Assembly (NCBI RefSeq): GCF_001690595.1
Contig: NZ_LZHH01000116.1
Location: forward strand, 31,372-95,371
Direction of reading: 5' to 3'
Length of the DNA: 64,000 nt
From: Gilliamella sp. Choc5-1
Lineage (GTDB): Bacteria; Pseudomonadota; Gammaproteobacteria; Enterobacterales; Orbaceae
The translations under genes were made by a program, and so were the position numbers. The notes below the pieces were generated by a model, which saw only the letters and a list, made by a program, of their open reading frames with translations, had not been told where the DNA came from and searched no databases. Shown piece by piece: positions 1-11,319 of the stretch (positions are counted from its first letter, which is position 1; every line of letters starts with the position of its first letter).

Positions 1-391
1 TTAATAATCCAGCGTAACGTTTTAAGGTAAGCTGTGCAATATTTGCATTTGCTTTGGCACTAGCAACACTAGCAACAGCACTATCATAATTAGCTTGATA
101 AATAGCAGGATCTATTTGGTATAGCGATTGCCCTGCTTTAACATTAGAACTTTCATCAAACTCACGTTTTAAAACAATACCACTAACCTGAGGTCTAATT
201 TCAGCAATTTGAGATGCAACAACTCTGCCTGGCAAACTAATTTTTAATGTATAGTTTAATGGTTGAACTTCAAATACAGTTACTTTTGGTAATTGATTAC
301 CATCTTGTGATTTACCATTATCGCAACTTGTTAATAAAAGCAGACCGGCACATGCTACAGGCAAGGCTAATAATAGCTTGTTAAATCTCAT
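1..391 (-). CDS. acrA: AcrA-type RND efflux periplasmic adaptor (partial, C-terminus outside window)
   Basis: Only the first 130 codons are present; the gene runs off the left edge. It starts at an ATG at 391 and opens with a lipoprotein signal peptide ending in a lipobox (LLTSC, then DNG), so the mature protein should be lipidated. The following residues (LPGRVVASQIAEIRPQVSG, then YQIDPAIYQANYDSA) match the beta-barrel/lipoyl and hairpin start of AcrA-family membrane fusion proteins, which link an inner-membrane RND pump such as AcrB to TolC. The cognate pump gene would be expected to the left of the window. MexA or another RND adaptor is the main alternative; the family call is firm, the exact symbol less so. 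Confidence 0.85.
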   Translation of the reverse strand, partial: MRFNKLLLALPVACAGLLLLTSCDNGKSQDGNQLPKVTVFEVQPLNYTLKISLPGRVVASQIAEIRPQVSGIVLKREFDESSNVKAGQSLYQIDPAIYQANYDSAVASVASAKANANIAQLTLKRYAGLL

Positions 392-800
392 ATAAAAATG
401 ACCTCAATAAACTTAATAATTATTTATTTTTAATAATAGTTTTTATTTAAAAGTAATCGGCGATTTTACAAAAAATATGCATAGATTGTAAGTATCTTTA
501 CAAGTCAATAGCACAGAGTTCTAAAAAATGGCTAGTTAAAATATAATGTTAAAAAATAATGTTGTTAATTATGATTATTACTAGAAATAAAGTAATATAG
601 ACTAATTGATTTTTTGTGCTATAAAGTATCATAAATAAAATGCTATACTATAAACATTAAGTATGGTTGCTTTAAATAAAGATTAATTCATATTGTTAAA
701 ATAAAGAGTAAAAATTTACATTGCACTACTCCGTAATCGTTTTTTAAAATATGATTGGATAATTTGAGTGTATATTTAATTTAATACAGAGATGGTTATT
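392..800. other. Divergent intergenic region acrA-like / zipA
   Basis: About 400 bp of very AT-rich DNA between two divergent genes, with no credible ORF. It contains the TTGTAA-N6-TTACAA palindrome and a possible zipA -10 hexamer (TATACT at 644-649) without a convincing -35 element. Confidence 0.4.
486..503. promoter_or_regulatory. Palindromic candidate operator upstream of the efflux adaptor
   Basis: TTGTAA and TTACAA arms separated by 6 bp lie about 95 bp upstream of the acrA-type start in a divergent intergenic region. Efflux operons are often controlled by TetR-family repressors (AcrR) binding such palindromes. No regulator gene is in the window, so this is only a candidate site. Confidence 0.25.
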
Positions 801-1724
801 ATGGATAATTTACGTATTGTTCTAATTGTTGTTGCATCCTTAGTCATTGTTGCATTGCTTATCCATGGATTTTGGATCAATAAAAAAGAACGTTCTTCGC
901 TTTTTAGTTCGAATAAAAAAGAGAAATTTGGGCAAAATACTCAACAACACCAAAATTTTTCTATGAATGATATAGAAGAAGACGATGTAATTTTACTTAA
1001 ACCTAAAACTTCAAAAAATAATGAACAAATTGAAAATAGCATAATTATTAATGAGGCTCAAAAAGAGCAAGAAAAAACACCTCAACAAGATGATTTATTT
1101 ATTAATAACGATAGCCAACAAGATATTAATACTGAAACGACAAAAGAACCTGTTATTGACATTAACCGTGATCTTTTCGATGATGAAAAAACAGACAAAA
1201 AACAACTTGATTTACCCCAACCCATAACAGATAAACAAGTTAATAGTAATAGTGAAACCCTCCCTAACGACAAACCTAAAGAACTAAATATTGATGACAA
1301 ACAAAATACAACTGAAATTATTGTTTTAAATGTCACTGGCCTCAATGGAAAATTATTACAAGGTGATGTGCTACTTGCAAGCATTATGCAATCAGGTTTT
1401 CAGTTTGGTGATATGCAAATTTTTCACCGGCATGAGGATCCCGCTGGTAATGGCCCAACATTATTTAGTTTAGCTAATATGGTTACACCGGGATATTTAG
1501 ATCCTGAAACTATGCATGAGTTTACAACACCTGGCGTATCTATTTTTATGGTTGCACCAACACAAGGCAATAATCAACAAAACTTCAAATTAATGTTACA
1601 AACGGCACAACGCATTGCTGATGATGTTAATGGTGTGGTATTAGACGATGAACATCATATGCTAACACCACAAAAAATAGACAGTTATAAAAACCGCATA
1701 AAAAAAGCCTGTAACGAAATTTAA
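801..1724 (+). CDS. zipA: Cell division protein ZipA
   Basis: ZipA is the bitopic inner-membrane protein that tethers the FtsZ ring to the membrane at the start of division. The N-terminus (MDNLRIVLIVVASLVIV...HGFW) is a single N-out transmembrane helix matching the start of E. coli ZipA. A long, low-complexity linker rich in Asp, Asn, Gln and Lys follows (about residues 30-170). The C-terminal ~135 residues form the globular FtsZ-binding domain (motifs GFQFGDMQIFHR, PGVSIFMV, LDDEHHMLTPQ). I chose the ATG at 801 rather than the one at 792, because it aligns with the family start and leaves an AGAGA ribosome site at normal spacing. ligA follows 180 bp downstream, the usual zipA-ligA order. 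Length about 307 aa, near the family norm. Confidence 0.93.
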   Translation: MDNLRIVLIVVASLVIVALLIHGFWINKKERSSLFSSNKKEKFGQNTQQHQNFSMNDIEEDDVILLKPKTSKNNEQIENSIIINEAQKEQEKTPQQDDLFINNDSQQDINTETTKEPVIDINRDLFDDEKTDKKQLDLPQPITDKQVNSNSETLPNDKPKELNIDDKQNTTEIIVLNVTGLNGKLLQGDVLLASIMQSGFQFGDMQIFHRHEDPAGNGPTLFSLANMVTPGYLDPETMHEFTTPGVSIFMVAPTQGNNQQNFKLMLQTAQRIADDVNGVVLDDEHHMLTPQKIDSYKNRIKKACNEI

Positions 1725-1754
1725 TTACCATATTTTCAGCGATTCTTTCACAAC

Positions 1755-1775
1755 ACCACCAACTAAGTTGGTGGT
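1755..1775 (+). terminator. Hairpin after zipA
   Basis: A perfect 9-bp stem (ACCACCAAC / GTTGGTGGT) with a 3-nt loop lies 30 bp past the zipA stop. There is no T-tract, so termination is uncertain; it may instead protect the 3' end. Confidence 0.45.
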
Positions 1776-1891
1776 TATAACTGCATATTATTATAACCTA
1801 TTTATTTAAATAATTTTATTTAGTTATGCATTAACTAGTATTAGAATGAATGCAATTTTAATCATATTCCCAAACCGACGTTTTAGTTTAA

Positions 1892-3982
<2,091 letters not shown>

Positions 3983-4055
3983 AAAGATAAAATCTATTGG
4001 TACTTGTTAGTTGATTGATTACAATAACAAGTATCAAAAAAATAAGGAGGACATT

Positions 4056-4571
4056 ATGCCTTTACTCGATAGTTTTAAAGTTGATCATACTAAAATGAAA
4101 GCACCCTTTGTGCGAATTGCAAAAACTATGGCAACACCAAAAGGAGACGACATTACTGTGTTTGATCTACGCTTTACTATTCCAAACAAAGCTAATCTAC
4201 CCGAAAAAGGAATTCATACATTAGAGCATTTATTTGCTGGCTTTATGCGCGATCATCTAAACAGCGACAAAGTTGAAATAATTGATATTTCACCTATGGG
4301 ATGCCGTACAGGTTTTTATATGAGCTTAATTGGTAAACCAAACGAAACATTAATAGTGGATGCATGGTTAAAATCAATGCATGATGTATTAAATGTCAAA
4401 TCACAAAATCAAATTCCAGAATTAAACGAATATCAATGTGGCACCTACAAAATGCATTCATTAGAAGAAGCCAAAGCCATTGCTGAGCAGATTATAAAAT
4501 CAGGTATTAGCGTATGCTATAACAATGAAATCGCATTGACTGATGAACAACTAGCCCAAATTAATCACTAG
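4056..4571 (+). CDS. luxS: S-ribosylhomocysteine lyase LuxS
   Basis: LuxS cleaves S-ribosylhomocysteine to homocysteine and DPD, the precursor of autoinducer-2, in the activated methyl cycle. The ATG at 4056 follows a perfect AAGGAGG and gives a 171-aa protein, the standard length; the open frame extends 15 codons further upstream but those are not needed. The metal site is intact: H54-T-L-E57-H58 and C128 (EYQCGT). The catalytic Cys of PMGCRTGF is C83. A tautomerase gene starts 9 bp after the stop with its own AGGAGG, so the two are probably co-transcribed. This placement next to ligA is not an arrangement I recognise from E. coli. Confidence 0.97.
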   Translation: MPLLDSFKVDHTKMKAPFVRIAKTMATPKGDDITVFDLRFTIPNKANLPEKGIHTLEHLFAGFMRDHLNSDKVEIIDISPMGCRTGFYMSLIGKPNETLIVDAWLKSMHDVLNVKSQNQIPELNEYQCGTYKMHSLEEAKAIAEQIIKSGISVCYNNEIALTDEQLAQINH

Positions 4572-4580
4572 GAGGTATCT

Positions 4581-4769
4581 ATGCCAAACGTCACCATAGA
4601 CTTTTTAGAAGGTCGCACTGTAGAGCAAAAAAGAGAAATGGCAAAACGTGTAACAGATGCAATTGTCGAAACGCTTAACTGCAAAGCCGAAGCGGTACAA
4701 ATCATCATGCACGAAATATCAAAAGATCAGATAGCCAATGGTGGCGTGCTACGTAGTGATAAACAATAG
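4581..4769 (+). CDS. 4-oxalocrotonate tautomerase family protein
   Basis: A 62-aa protein of the 4-OT superfamily. After Met removal Pro1 (MPNVTIDFLEGR) would be the catalytic base, and the basic residues around position 11 and the RTVEQKREMAKRVTDA helix fit the family. Such enzymes tautomerise enol/keto acids; the physiological substrate is not predictable here. The gene has a strong AGGAGG overlapping the luxS stop, indicating a luxS-tautomerase operon. No catechol meta-cleavage genes are nearby, so a catabolic role is not supported. Confidence 0.88.
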   Translation: MPNVTIDFLEGRTVEQKREMAKRVTDAIVETLNCKAEAVQIIMHEISKDQIANGGVLRSDKQ

Positions 4770-4847
4770 TGATAAAGATTGATTTTTACATAAAAATAAT
4801 TACTTAAACAAGTTAAAATCTTTTTCACTATATATCAAGCCTGATAA

Positions 4848-4879
4848 AAAATCTCAAAATAGATTTATTTTGAGATTTT
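4848..4879. terminator. Bidirectional hairpin between tautomerase and ribA
   Basis: A perfect 14-bp stem (AAAATCTCAAAATA / TATTTTGAGATTTT) with a GATT loop sits between the convergent tautomerase and ribA genes. It is placed to end transcription from both sides. The T-tract is mostly inside the stem. Confidence 0.6.
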
Positions 4880-4946
4880 CCAACATGGGTCACTATTTTT
4901 GATAACTTAAATCATAAATCAATTGCTCATAATTTAGCTAAATCAC

Positions 4947-5558
4947 TTAATGCTTACAATTGCAGTGATGTAAATGAAGCAAATGACCCATTTTATTCGC
5001 TTTTGTTTCTAAATAATGTTCATTATTTGGATTTTCACCCACTTCCAGTGGCTCTCGTTGCGTAATTTTGATACCTGAGTTTTCAAGTACTCTTATTTTT
5101 TCTGGATTATTGGTTAATAAACGGATTTGAGACACCCCTAATAAATTAAGCATATCAGCACATAAAGTAAAATCGCGTTCATCGGCTGAAAAACCTAATT
5201 GTTCATTAGCTTCAACTGTATCTAATCCTTGATCTTGTAATGCATAAGCTTTAATTTTATTCAATAAACCAATATTACGACCTTCTTGACGATGATAGAT
5301 TAAAATCCCTCTACCTTCTTTTGCAATTTGTTTTAAAGCAGCTTCTAACTGAAAGCCACAATCACAGCGTAAACTAAAAAGCGCATCACCAGTTAAACAT
5401 TCCGAATGAATTCTTGTCAGCACTGGTGTATCACTAGGTATATCACCAAATACTAATGCGACATGATCTTTTTTTGTTGCAATTTCTTCAAATCCAACAA
5501 TAGTAAAACATCCCCATGGCGTTGGCAGTTTTGCTTGTGCAACACGTTTTAATTGCAT
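4947..5558 (-). CDS. ribA: GTP cyclohydrolase II
   Basis: RibA opens the GTP imidazole ring to give the first dedicated riboflavin intermediate. The 203-aa sequence aligns end to end with E. coli RibA: start [16 protein letters not shown], zinc ligands C54, C65 and C67 ([18 protein letters not shown]), the [19 protein letters not shown] active-site segment, and RLLTNNPEK. It has a short extra His/Cys-rich tail ([11 protein letters not shown]) after the usual C-terminus. It is transcribed divergently from pgpB, preserving the E. coli ribA/pgpB neighbourhood. I saw no FMN riboswitch in its short leader. Confidence 0.96.
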   Translation of the reverse strand: MQLKRVAQAKLPTPWGCFTIVGFEEIATKKDHVALVFGDIPSDTPVLTRIHSECLTGDALFSLRCDCGFQLEAALKQIAKEGRGILIYHRQEGRNIGLLNKIKAYALQDQGLDTVEANEQLGFSADERDFTLCADMLNLLGVSQIRLLTNNPEKIRVLENSGIKITQREPLEVGENPNNEHYLETKANKMGHLLHLHHCNCKH

Positions 5559-5659
5559 TATTTTCTCCGTTTTAAATAAAACATAGATAATATTTTATAA
5601 AAATAAAATTATATTCTATGTTAAAATATTAAGTAATATGTACTTAATTGAGCTTATAA

Positions 5660-6373
5660 ATGGGGTTAGTAATAAAAAAAACAATAGCTATACTAGCTAT
5701 TTTCTTAGTTGTGCCTTTAGTTATTATAGCCATAAATTGGCATTGGCAGCCAACATCATTAAATAATACATCTAAATATTTATTCTTAGTAACCGAAACG
5801 GCAAGTTTTCCTTGTGCAATAATAACATCGGCAATTTTATTTTTACTGTTTTATTTGTTATTACCCAACAAAACAAAAATTATCTTATTATGGCTGCTAC
5901 TTGTTAGTGCAATATTAAGTGGGCAAATAATTAAAAGCCTTTTAAAATCACAAACAACAGAATCAAGACCTTATGTACTTTGGATGGCAGACGAATTTAA
6001 TATTACTGACCAACAGTTTTATTCTCTAACAGATTCAGAAAAAAAAGAACTTATCTATCAATTATTAAATAATTCAACAACTATTCCAAGTTGGTTATCT
6101 AAACATTGGCAACATGAAACTGGATATTCCTTTCCTTCTGGTCATACTTTATTTGCCGTAACTTGGGCATTTTTAGCTTTAATGTTACTAAAATTCAAAC
6201 AACATTATATAATAATAACAAGCACCATTATTTGGTCAATATTAATTGAAATTAGTCGATTATTGCTAGGAATGCATCGACCTATTGATCTAATAACAAG
6301 CATATTAATTGCTTGGGTAATTTCATTAATATGCTATTTTTATGCTAAAAAATGGCATATAGTAGACAAATAG
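5660..6373 (+). CDS. pgpB: Phosphatidylglycerophosphatase B / undecaprenyl-pyrophosphate phosphatase (PAP2)
   Basis: PgpB is an integral-membrane PAP2 phosphatase acting on phosphatidylglycerophosphate, phosphatidic acid and undecaprenyl pyrophosphate. The 237-aa protein has about six hydrophobic segments and the three PAP2 signatures: KSLLKSQTTESRP, FPSGHT and SRLLLGMHRPID. The loop containing WLSKHWQHETGYSFPSGH is diagnostic of PgpB rather than generic PAP2 proteins. It lies between ribA and lapA exactly as in E. coli. Start codon ATG at 5660 has only a weak ribosome site (GAG). Confidence 0.93.
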   Translation: MGLVIKKTIAILAIFLVVPLVIIAINWHWQPTSLNNTSKYLFLVTETASFPCAIITSAILFLLFYLLLPNKTKIILLWLLLVSAILSGQIIKSLLKSQTTESRPYVLWMADEFNITDQQFYSLTDSEKKELIYQLLNNSTTIPSWLSKHWQHETGYSFPSGHTLFAVTWAFLALMLLKFKQHYIIITSTIIWSILIEISRLLLGMHRPIDLITSILIAWVISLICYFYAKKWHIVDK

Positions 6374-6384
6374 CTATTAAATGA

Positions 6385-6404
6385 AAATGAAAGAAGTTTC
6401 ATTT
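6385..6404 (+). terminator. Small hairpin between pgpB and lapA
   Basis: Perfect 8-bp stem AAATGAAA / TTTCATTT with a GAAG loop just after pgpB. It is AT-only apart from one pair, so it could act as a weak terminator or merely a spacer. Confidence 0.35.
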
Positions 6405-6456
6405 ATAACAGATGGATATAATAAAAATATTTAACTAAAACAAAAAGGTCAACATT

Positions 6457-6762
6457 ATGAAATTTGTTATATCAATTTTATTGATAATTATCGTTTTTGC
6501 TATCTCAATAGCGATAGGTTCAGCAAATGATCAACTTGTAATATTTAATTATTTAGTTGCAAAAACTGAAATCCGCCTATCGGTATTATTAGCCATTTTA
6601 TTTGGTTCAGGCTTTATTATTGGTTGGGTATTAACGGGCATTTTCTTTTTAAAAGCTAAATTCCAACACTCATCAACAAAACGTAAATTGAACAAATTAC
6701 AAAAAAAATACGATGAAGGTGTAGCAAATCATCAACAAACAACCTTAACTAAAACCAATTAA
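6457..6762 (+). CDS. lapA: Lipopolysaccharide assembly protein A (YciS)
   Basis: A 101-aa inner-membrane protein with two transmembrane helices (about residues 3-25 and 42-65) and a basic, coiled-coil-prone cytoplasmic tail, the LapA/YciS (DUF1049) layout. The segment GSANDQLVIFNYLVAKTEI is characteristic. In E. coli LapA works with LapB to tune LPS synthesis through FtsH-dependent LpxC turnover. It precedes lapB by 11 bp, so the two are co-transcribed. A good AAAAGG ribosome site precedes the ATG. Confidence 0.93.
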   Translation: MKFVISILLIIIVFAISIAIGSANDQLVIFNYLVAKTEIRLSVLLAILFGSGFIIGWVLTGIFFLKAKFQHSSTKRKLNKLQKKYDEGVANHQQTTLTKTN

Positions 6763-6773
6763 GATAAGTTATT

Positions 6774-7952
6774 ATGTTTGAGCTGTTATTTCTGTTACTT
6801 CCTATTGCCGCAGGATATGGTTGGTATATGGGTAACAGAAATGCAAAACAAAAATATTTAAATGAATCTAATCGGCTATCTCGTGAATATGTAGATGGTT
6901 TAAACTTTCTTTTATCTAACCAAAAAGATAAAGCCGTTGATCTTTTTTTAGACTTATTAAAAGAAGATGATGGCACACTTGAAGCTCACTTGACATTAGG
7001 TAACTTATTTCGCTCTCGAGGCGAAGTTGACAGAGCAATACGTATTCACCAAGCATTGTTAGAAAGCGCATCATTGACCTTTGAACAACAACTATTAGCC
7101 ATTCAGCAGTTAGGCCGAGACTATATGGTTGCAGGTCTTTATGACCGTGCCGAAGAGATGTTTTTACAATTAATCGATGAAGAAGACTTTCAACAGCATG
7201 CTTTGCAACAACTTATCATTATATATCAATCAACCAGTGAATGGACAAATGCTATTAACGCAGCAACAAAACTAGTCAAACTTGGTAATGAAAAATACAA
7301 AATCGATATTGCACAATTTTATTGTGAATTAGCCTCACAAGCTATTACTAATAATGAACTGGATAAAGCAAATAATTTATTACAAAAATCAGCAACAGCA
7401 GATTCAACGTGTGCTCGCACTTCACTCATGTTGGGTCGAGTTCTTATGGCTCAAAACAAAATAGAGCAAGCAATCGAATCATTTCAACAAATATTACAAC
7501 AAGATAAAGCTTTTATTGGCGAAGCACTGCCTTTATTAAAAGAGTGCTATTTAAAACTAAATAATCAACAACAATTCCAACAATTTTTACAATTATGTGT
7601 CGAACAAGATAGCGGTAGCGTAGCTGAATTAATGCTTGCCGATCTTATTGAAAAACAGAAAGGTTTAGACGCAGCACAACATTACATGTACCGTGAGTTA
7701 CTGAAACATCCTAACTTAAAAGGATTTTATCGATTAATGAACTATCATGTTGCTGATGCAGAACAAGGCAAAGCCAAAGAAAGCCTTTTACTTTTAAGAA
7801 ACATGGTGGGTGAGCAAATAAAAACCGTACCCAATTATCGATGCCAAAAATGTGGATTTACGGTCAACTCAATCTACTGGCTATGCCCTGCTTGCCGTTC
7901 ATGGTCAACCATAAAACCTGTTCGTGATTTTGAACAACACTCAAATAAATAA
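6774..7952 (+). CDS. lapB: Lipopolysaccharide assembly protein B (YciM), TPR protein
   Basis: LapB couples LPS production to assembly by bringing LpxC to the FtsH protease. The 392-aa protein has the family architecture: an N-terminal membrane anchor (residues 1-20, LLFLLLPIAAGYGWYMG), a series of TPR repeats (about 35-340), and a C-terminal rubredoxin-like metal site with four Cys (C357, C360, C371, C374; CQKCG ... CPAC). Length matches E. coli (389 aa). It follows lapA at 11 bp and is followed at 12 bp by the TatD-family nuclease gene. In E. coli pyrF is the usual next gene, so the neighbourhood is rearranged here. Confidence 0.95.
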   Translation: MFELLFLLLPIAAGYGWYMGNRNAKQKYLNESNRLSREYVDGLNFLLSNQKDKAVDLFLDLLKEDDGTLEAHLTLGNLFRSRGEVDRAIRIHQALLESASLTFEQQLLAIQQLGRDYMVAGLYDRAEEMFLQLIDEEDFQQHALQQLIIIYQSTSEWTNAINAATKLVKLGNEKYKIDIAQFYCELASQAITNNELDKANNLLQKSATADSTCARTSLMLGRVLMAQNKIEQAIESFQQILQQDKAFIGEALPLLKECYLKLNNQQQFQQFLQLCVEQDSGSVAELMLADLIEKQKGLDAAQHYMYRELLKHPNLKGFYRLMNYHVADAEQGKAKESLLLLRNMVGEQIKTVPNYRCQKCGFTVNSIYWLCPACRSWSTIKPVRDFEQHSNK

Positions 7953-7964
7953 ATAGAGATTTCT

Positions 7965-8750
7965 ATGTTTTTAATTGACTCTCACTGTCATTTAGATAGT
8001 TTAGACTTTAGCACTAAATCCATTAAAGATGTTTTACAAGAAGCAACAAACAACGATGTTAAACATTGCTTAAGTGTAGCAACAACATTATCGGGCTATG
8101 AATCGATGAAACATCAACTTACCCCTTATACAGATCAATGCTCTTTTTCGTGTGGGATTCATCCTCTTAATTTAGACGAGGAAAAATACGATGCCGATCG
8201 TTTTCAAAATTTAGCGCAAGAAGATAACGTTATAGCACTAGGTGAAACAGGTCTTGATTACTACTATCAACAAGATAATTTAGAACAGCAACAAGAAAAT
8301 TTTAAAGAGCATATTCGATTAGGTCGCAAATTAAATAAACCAATTATTGTCCATACCCGTAATGCCAAACAAGACACTTTAACAATTTTAAAAGATGAAC
8401 ATGTTCATTCAGGCGTTTTGCACTGCTTTACTGAAGATATCGAAACAGCCAAACAACTCTTAGACATCGGCTTTTATATCTCATTTTCAGGAATCATTAC
8501 CTTTAAAAATGCTGAGACCCTGCGCGATGTTGCCAAATATGTACCGCTTGATCGTATCTTGGTCGAAACTGATTCGCCTTATCTTGCTCCCGTACCATAT
8601 CGAGGGAAAGAAAATCAACCTGCGTATGTTCGTGAAGTGGCACAATATTTATCAGCTTTAAAAGGCATCTCATTAGAAGAAATAGCCCAAAAAACCACAT
8701 CTAACTTTTGTCAATTATTCAATCTGCAAGGAAAATTAAATGAATTATAA
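7965..8750 (+). CDS. ycfH: TatD-family metal-dependent hydrolase (YcfH type)
   Basis: A 261-aa TIM-barrel amidohydrolase of the TatD deoxyribonuclease family. Metal-binding motifs are intact: the N-terminal SHCHLD, the ALGETGLDYYY glutamate, IVHTRNA, LHCFTE and LVETDSPYLAP. Among the three E. coli paralogues it most resembles YcfH (VPYRGKENQPAYV and GFYISFSGIITFKNAE blocks). The family has 3'-5' DNase activity in vitro, but the physiological role of YcfH is unclear. It overlaps the downstream roxA start by 11 bp, implying translational coupling. Confidence 0.92.
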   Translation: MFLIDSHCHLDSLDFSTKSIKDVLQEATNNDVKHCLSVATTLSGYESMKHQLTPYTDQCSFSCGIHPLNLDEEKYDADRFQNLAQEDNVIALGETGLDYYYQQDNLEQQQENFKEHIRLGRKLNKPIIVHTRNAKQDTLTILKDEHVHSGVLHCFTEDIETAKQLLDIGFYISFSGIITFKNAETLRDVAKYVPLDRILVETDSPYLAPVPYRGKENQPAYVREVAQYLSALKGISLEEIAQKTTSNFCQLFNLQGKLNEL

Positions 8751-9852
8751 ATTAACCATTGATTGGAATGATTTTTTAACAAATTATTGGCAAAAAAAAC
8801 CAGTGATCTTACGCAAAGCATTTACTAACTTTATTGATCCCATTACACCAGATGAACTGGCAGGGCTAGCAATGGAAGAAGAAATTGATAGCCGAATTGT
8901 CTCCAATAAAAATGGCGTTTGGGATGCAAAATATGGGCCATTTGCTGAATATGATAACTTAGGTGAAGATCATTGGAGTTTACTTGTTCAAGCAGTTGAT
9001 CACTGGCACGAACAAGTAGCCACATTAGTTGAACCATTCAAATGCATACCACAATGGCAATTTGATGATTTAATGATTTCTTATGCAACGCACGGGGCTG
9101 GAGTTGGACCTCATATTGATAATTATGATGTATTTATTATTCAAGGCATGGGGAGCAGGCGTTGGCAAGTAGGTGATCGCAACCCAAATTATAAACAATT
9201 TAATGCACACAAAGCATTATTACATGTTGAAGAATATCAACCTATCATTGATGAAGAGCTAACAGCAGGCGACATTTTATACATTCCAATAGGTTGCCCT
9301 CATAATGGCATATCTATAGGCGAATCACTCAGCTATTCTGTTGGTTTTATGACACAAACATCGCAAGAACTACTTAGCAGCTTTGCCGATTATGTTATCG
9401 ATAACTTACCTAACGGTATTTATTATCAAGACCCGAATTTAAAACTACCTAACGATCCACACCGTGTTCAACCTTATGAACTAACAAAACTACAGGATCA
9501 AATTATCGAATTAATCAAAACACCGCAATTATTTAACGATTGGTTTGGCAAACACATTACACAACCAATGCACGAATTAGATATTGTGCCTGTTGAACCG
9601 CCATACGAATATAATGAATTTGAATCACTACTAAAAAATGGTTCAAAGCTACGCCGAGTACTTAGCATTCGCATTCTTAAAATAGGTGATTTTGGCTACA
9701 TTCATGGCGAAAAAATTAACTTACCAATGCAGGTCATAGATCTACTTTGTGAAACTGAAACATTGTATTACAAGCAGTTACAAGATAAAAACACGCTTCA
9801 AATAATGCTTGAGCTTGTCAACAAAGGCTACTGGTATTTCGCAGAAGAATGA
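8740..9852 (+). CDS. roxA: 50S ribosomal protein L16 arginine 3-hydroxylase (ribosomal oxygenase)
   Basis: RoxA/YcfD is a JmjC-type 2-oxoglutarate/Fe(II) oxygenase that hydroxylates an Arg of ribosomal protein L16. The 370-aa protein contains the HxD...H iron triad as H125, D127 (GVGPHIDNYDVF) and H188 (IPIGCPHNG), followed by a C-terminal winged-helix-like domain, at the family length. It begins inside the upstream ycfH-type gene (11-bp overlap), so both are likely produced from the lapA-lapB transcript. The neighbouring housekeeping genes suggest it is native. Confidence 0.93.
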   Translation: MNYKLTIDWNDFLTNYWQKKPVILRKAFTNFIDPITPDELAGLAMEEEIDSRIVSNKNGVWDAKYGPFAEYDNLGEDHWSLLVQAVDHWHEQVATLVEPFKCIPQWQFDDLMISYATHGAGVGPHIDNYDVFIIQGMGSRRWQVGDRNPNYKQFNAHKALLHVEEYQPIIDEELTAGDILYIPIGCPHNGISIGESLSYSVGFMTQTSQELLSSFADYVIDNLPNGIYYQDPNLKLPNDPHRVQPYELTKLQDQIIELIKTPQLFNDWFGKHITQPMHELDIVPVEPPYEYNEFESLLKNGSKLRRVLSIRILKIGDFGYIHGEKINLPMQVIDLLCETETLYYKQLQDKNTLQIMLELVNKGYWYFAEE

Positions 9853-9862
9853 CATGACATCT

Positions 9863-9882
9863 CGCCGATAATAAAATCGGCG
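9863..9882 (+). terminator. Hairpin after roxA
   Basis: A 7-bp GC-rich stem (CGCCGAT / ATCGGCG, 6-nt loop) begins 11 bp after the roxA stop. No strong T-tract follows. Confidence 0.45.
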
Positions 9883-10035
9883 GTAAAACAGCCTTTTAAG
9901 CTTTAAATTTGGCTTTTTATGAGTTTTAAGTATATACTTTCCCCCGCTTTTATTTACCCGCCGTTTAATCACAAATTAAACATTATAAAATGCAAATTTT
10001 AAGTAACTATCTAATTTTAAAAACTAGAGGTATAC

Positions 10036-11277
10036 ATGAAAACTGAAGCAAACACAGCCCAGCAAACTAAAAGCGAAAGTGAACAAACAACGCCATACCA
10101 AAAGAAAACACTTTTTGCTTCCACCGTTGGTTATGCACTTGATGGCATGGATATGATGATTTTAGGTGTTTGTTTTAGCCTGATTTCGACAAGCTTTAAC
10201 CTAACTAAAGCAGATTTAGGAACCTTAACATCAGTGACCCTACTTGGCGCAGTATTAGGTGGCATTTTATTTGGTGTACTTGCTGATAAATATGGTCGAG
10301 TTAGAGTCTTTTCATGGACGATTTTAATATTTTCCTTTTTCACTGGACTATGCGCTATTTCACCCAACTATGAGTGCTTTTTAATATTTCGCTTTTTGAG
10401 TGGACTTGGTCTTGGTGGTGAATTTGGTATCGGCATGACACTGGTTTCTGAAAGTTGGCCTAAAAACAAACGATCAAGAGCAACATCAATTGTTGCACTA
10501 GGCTTTCAAGTCGGGATCATTTTAGCCGCACTAACAGTCAATTTTGTTGGTGAAACTTATGGTTGGCGTTGGGTTTTTGCCGTTGGCGTATTGCCAGCAC
10601 TATTTGTTGCATGGACTCGTAAAGGTCTAAAAGAACCTGAAATTTGGCAAAACCTTAAAAACCAAAACAAAAATAAAATTGCCATTGGCAAATTATTTAA
10701 AGACCCCCGAACAATAGCAACAACAATAGGATTAACCATTGCTTGTGCGGTACAAAACTTTGGCTTTTATGGACTTACGGTTTGGATGCCAAGCATGATT
10801 GCAACCGAACTCAAATTACCATTTAAAAACACCATGTTTTGGACCATTTCAACCACTATTGGCATGTCATTAGGGATCTTAATTTTTGGTTGGTTATGCG
10901 ACAAATTTGGTCGTCGCCCTTCTTACATTCTATTTTTATTTGTCTCGGCCGTTTCAATTTGGTTCTACTTTCAACAAACAGATATGGTTATACTCATCAT
11001 ATTTGGCTCGGTGATTGGCTTTTTTGTCAATGGCATGATGGGCGGATATGGTGCGTTACTTGCTGAGCATTATCCAACAGATGCACGCTCAAGTGCTGAA
11101 AATATCATTTTTAATGTTGGTCGAGGACTCACTGGCGTATCACAAGTGCTTATTGCCTATTTGGCCACATTCTACTCAATTAGCTATGCATTAGCTTTAC
11201 TATCTGCTGCTTATTTATTATCAGCTGCTGCATTTGTCTTTTTAATACCTGAAACCAAAGGCAAAACGCTCGAATAA
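10036..11277 (+). CDS. MFS transporter, metabolite:H+ symporter-like
   Basis: A 413-aa, 12-helix major facilitator. Signature loops are clear: GVLADKYGRVRVF between helices 2 and 3, RFLSGLGLGGEFGIG in helix 4, GWLCDKFGRRPS between helices 8 and 9, and a PETKGKTLE tail typical of the sugar/metabolite porter group. The soluble N-terminal 22 residues are polar. It resembles sialate, aromatic-acid and similar proton symporters (GYALDGMDMMILG near helix 1), but the substrate cannot be assigned from sequence. It is monocistronic, with its own ribosome site (AGAGG) and a strong terminator. Confidence 0.8.
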   Translation: MKTEANTAQQTKSESEQTTPYQKKTLFASTVGYALDGMDMMILGVCFSLISTSFNLTKADLGTLTSVTLLGAVLGGILFGVLADKYGRVRVFSWTILIFSFFTGLCAISPNYECFLIFRFLSGLGLGGEFGIGMTLVSESWPKNKRSRATSIVALGFQVGIILAALTVNFVGETYGWRWVFAVGVLPALFVAWTRKGLKEPEIWQNLKNQNKNKIAIGKLFKDPRTIATTIGLTIACAVQNFGFYGLTVWMPSMIATELKLPFKNTMFWTISTTIGMSLGILIFGWLCDKFGRRPSYILFLFVSAVSIWFYFQQTDMVILIIFGSVIGFFVNGMMGGYGALLAEHYPTDARSSAENIIFNVGRGLTGVSQVLIAYLATFYSISYALALLSAAYLLSAAAFVFLIPETKGKTLE

Positions 11278-11293
11278 AATAACTCAAACATCA

Positions 11294-11319
11294 AAACAGG
11301 ACCATTGTCCTGTTTTTTT
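11294..11319 (+). terminator. Rho-independent terminator after the MFS gene
   Basis: Stem AAACAGGAC / GTCCTGTTT with a CATT loop followed by a T-rich tail, 16 bp after the stop codon. Classic intrinsic terminator. Confidence 0.88.
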
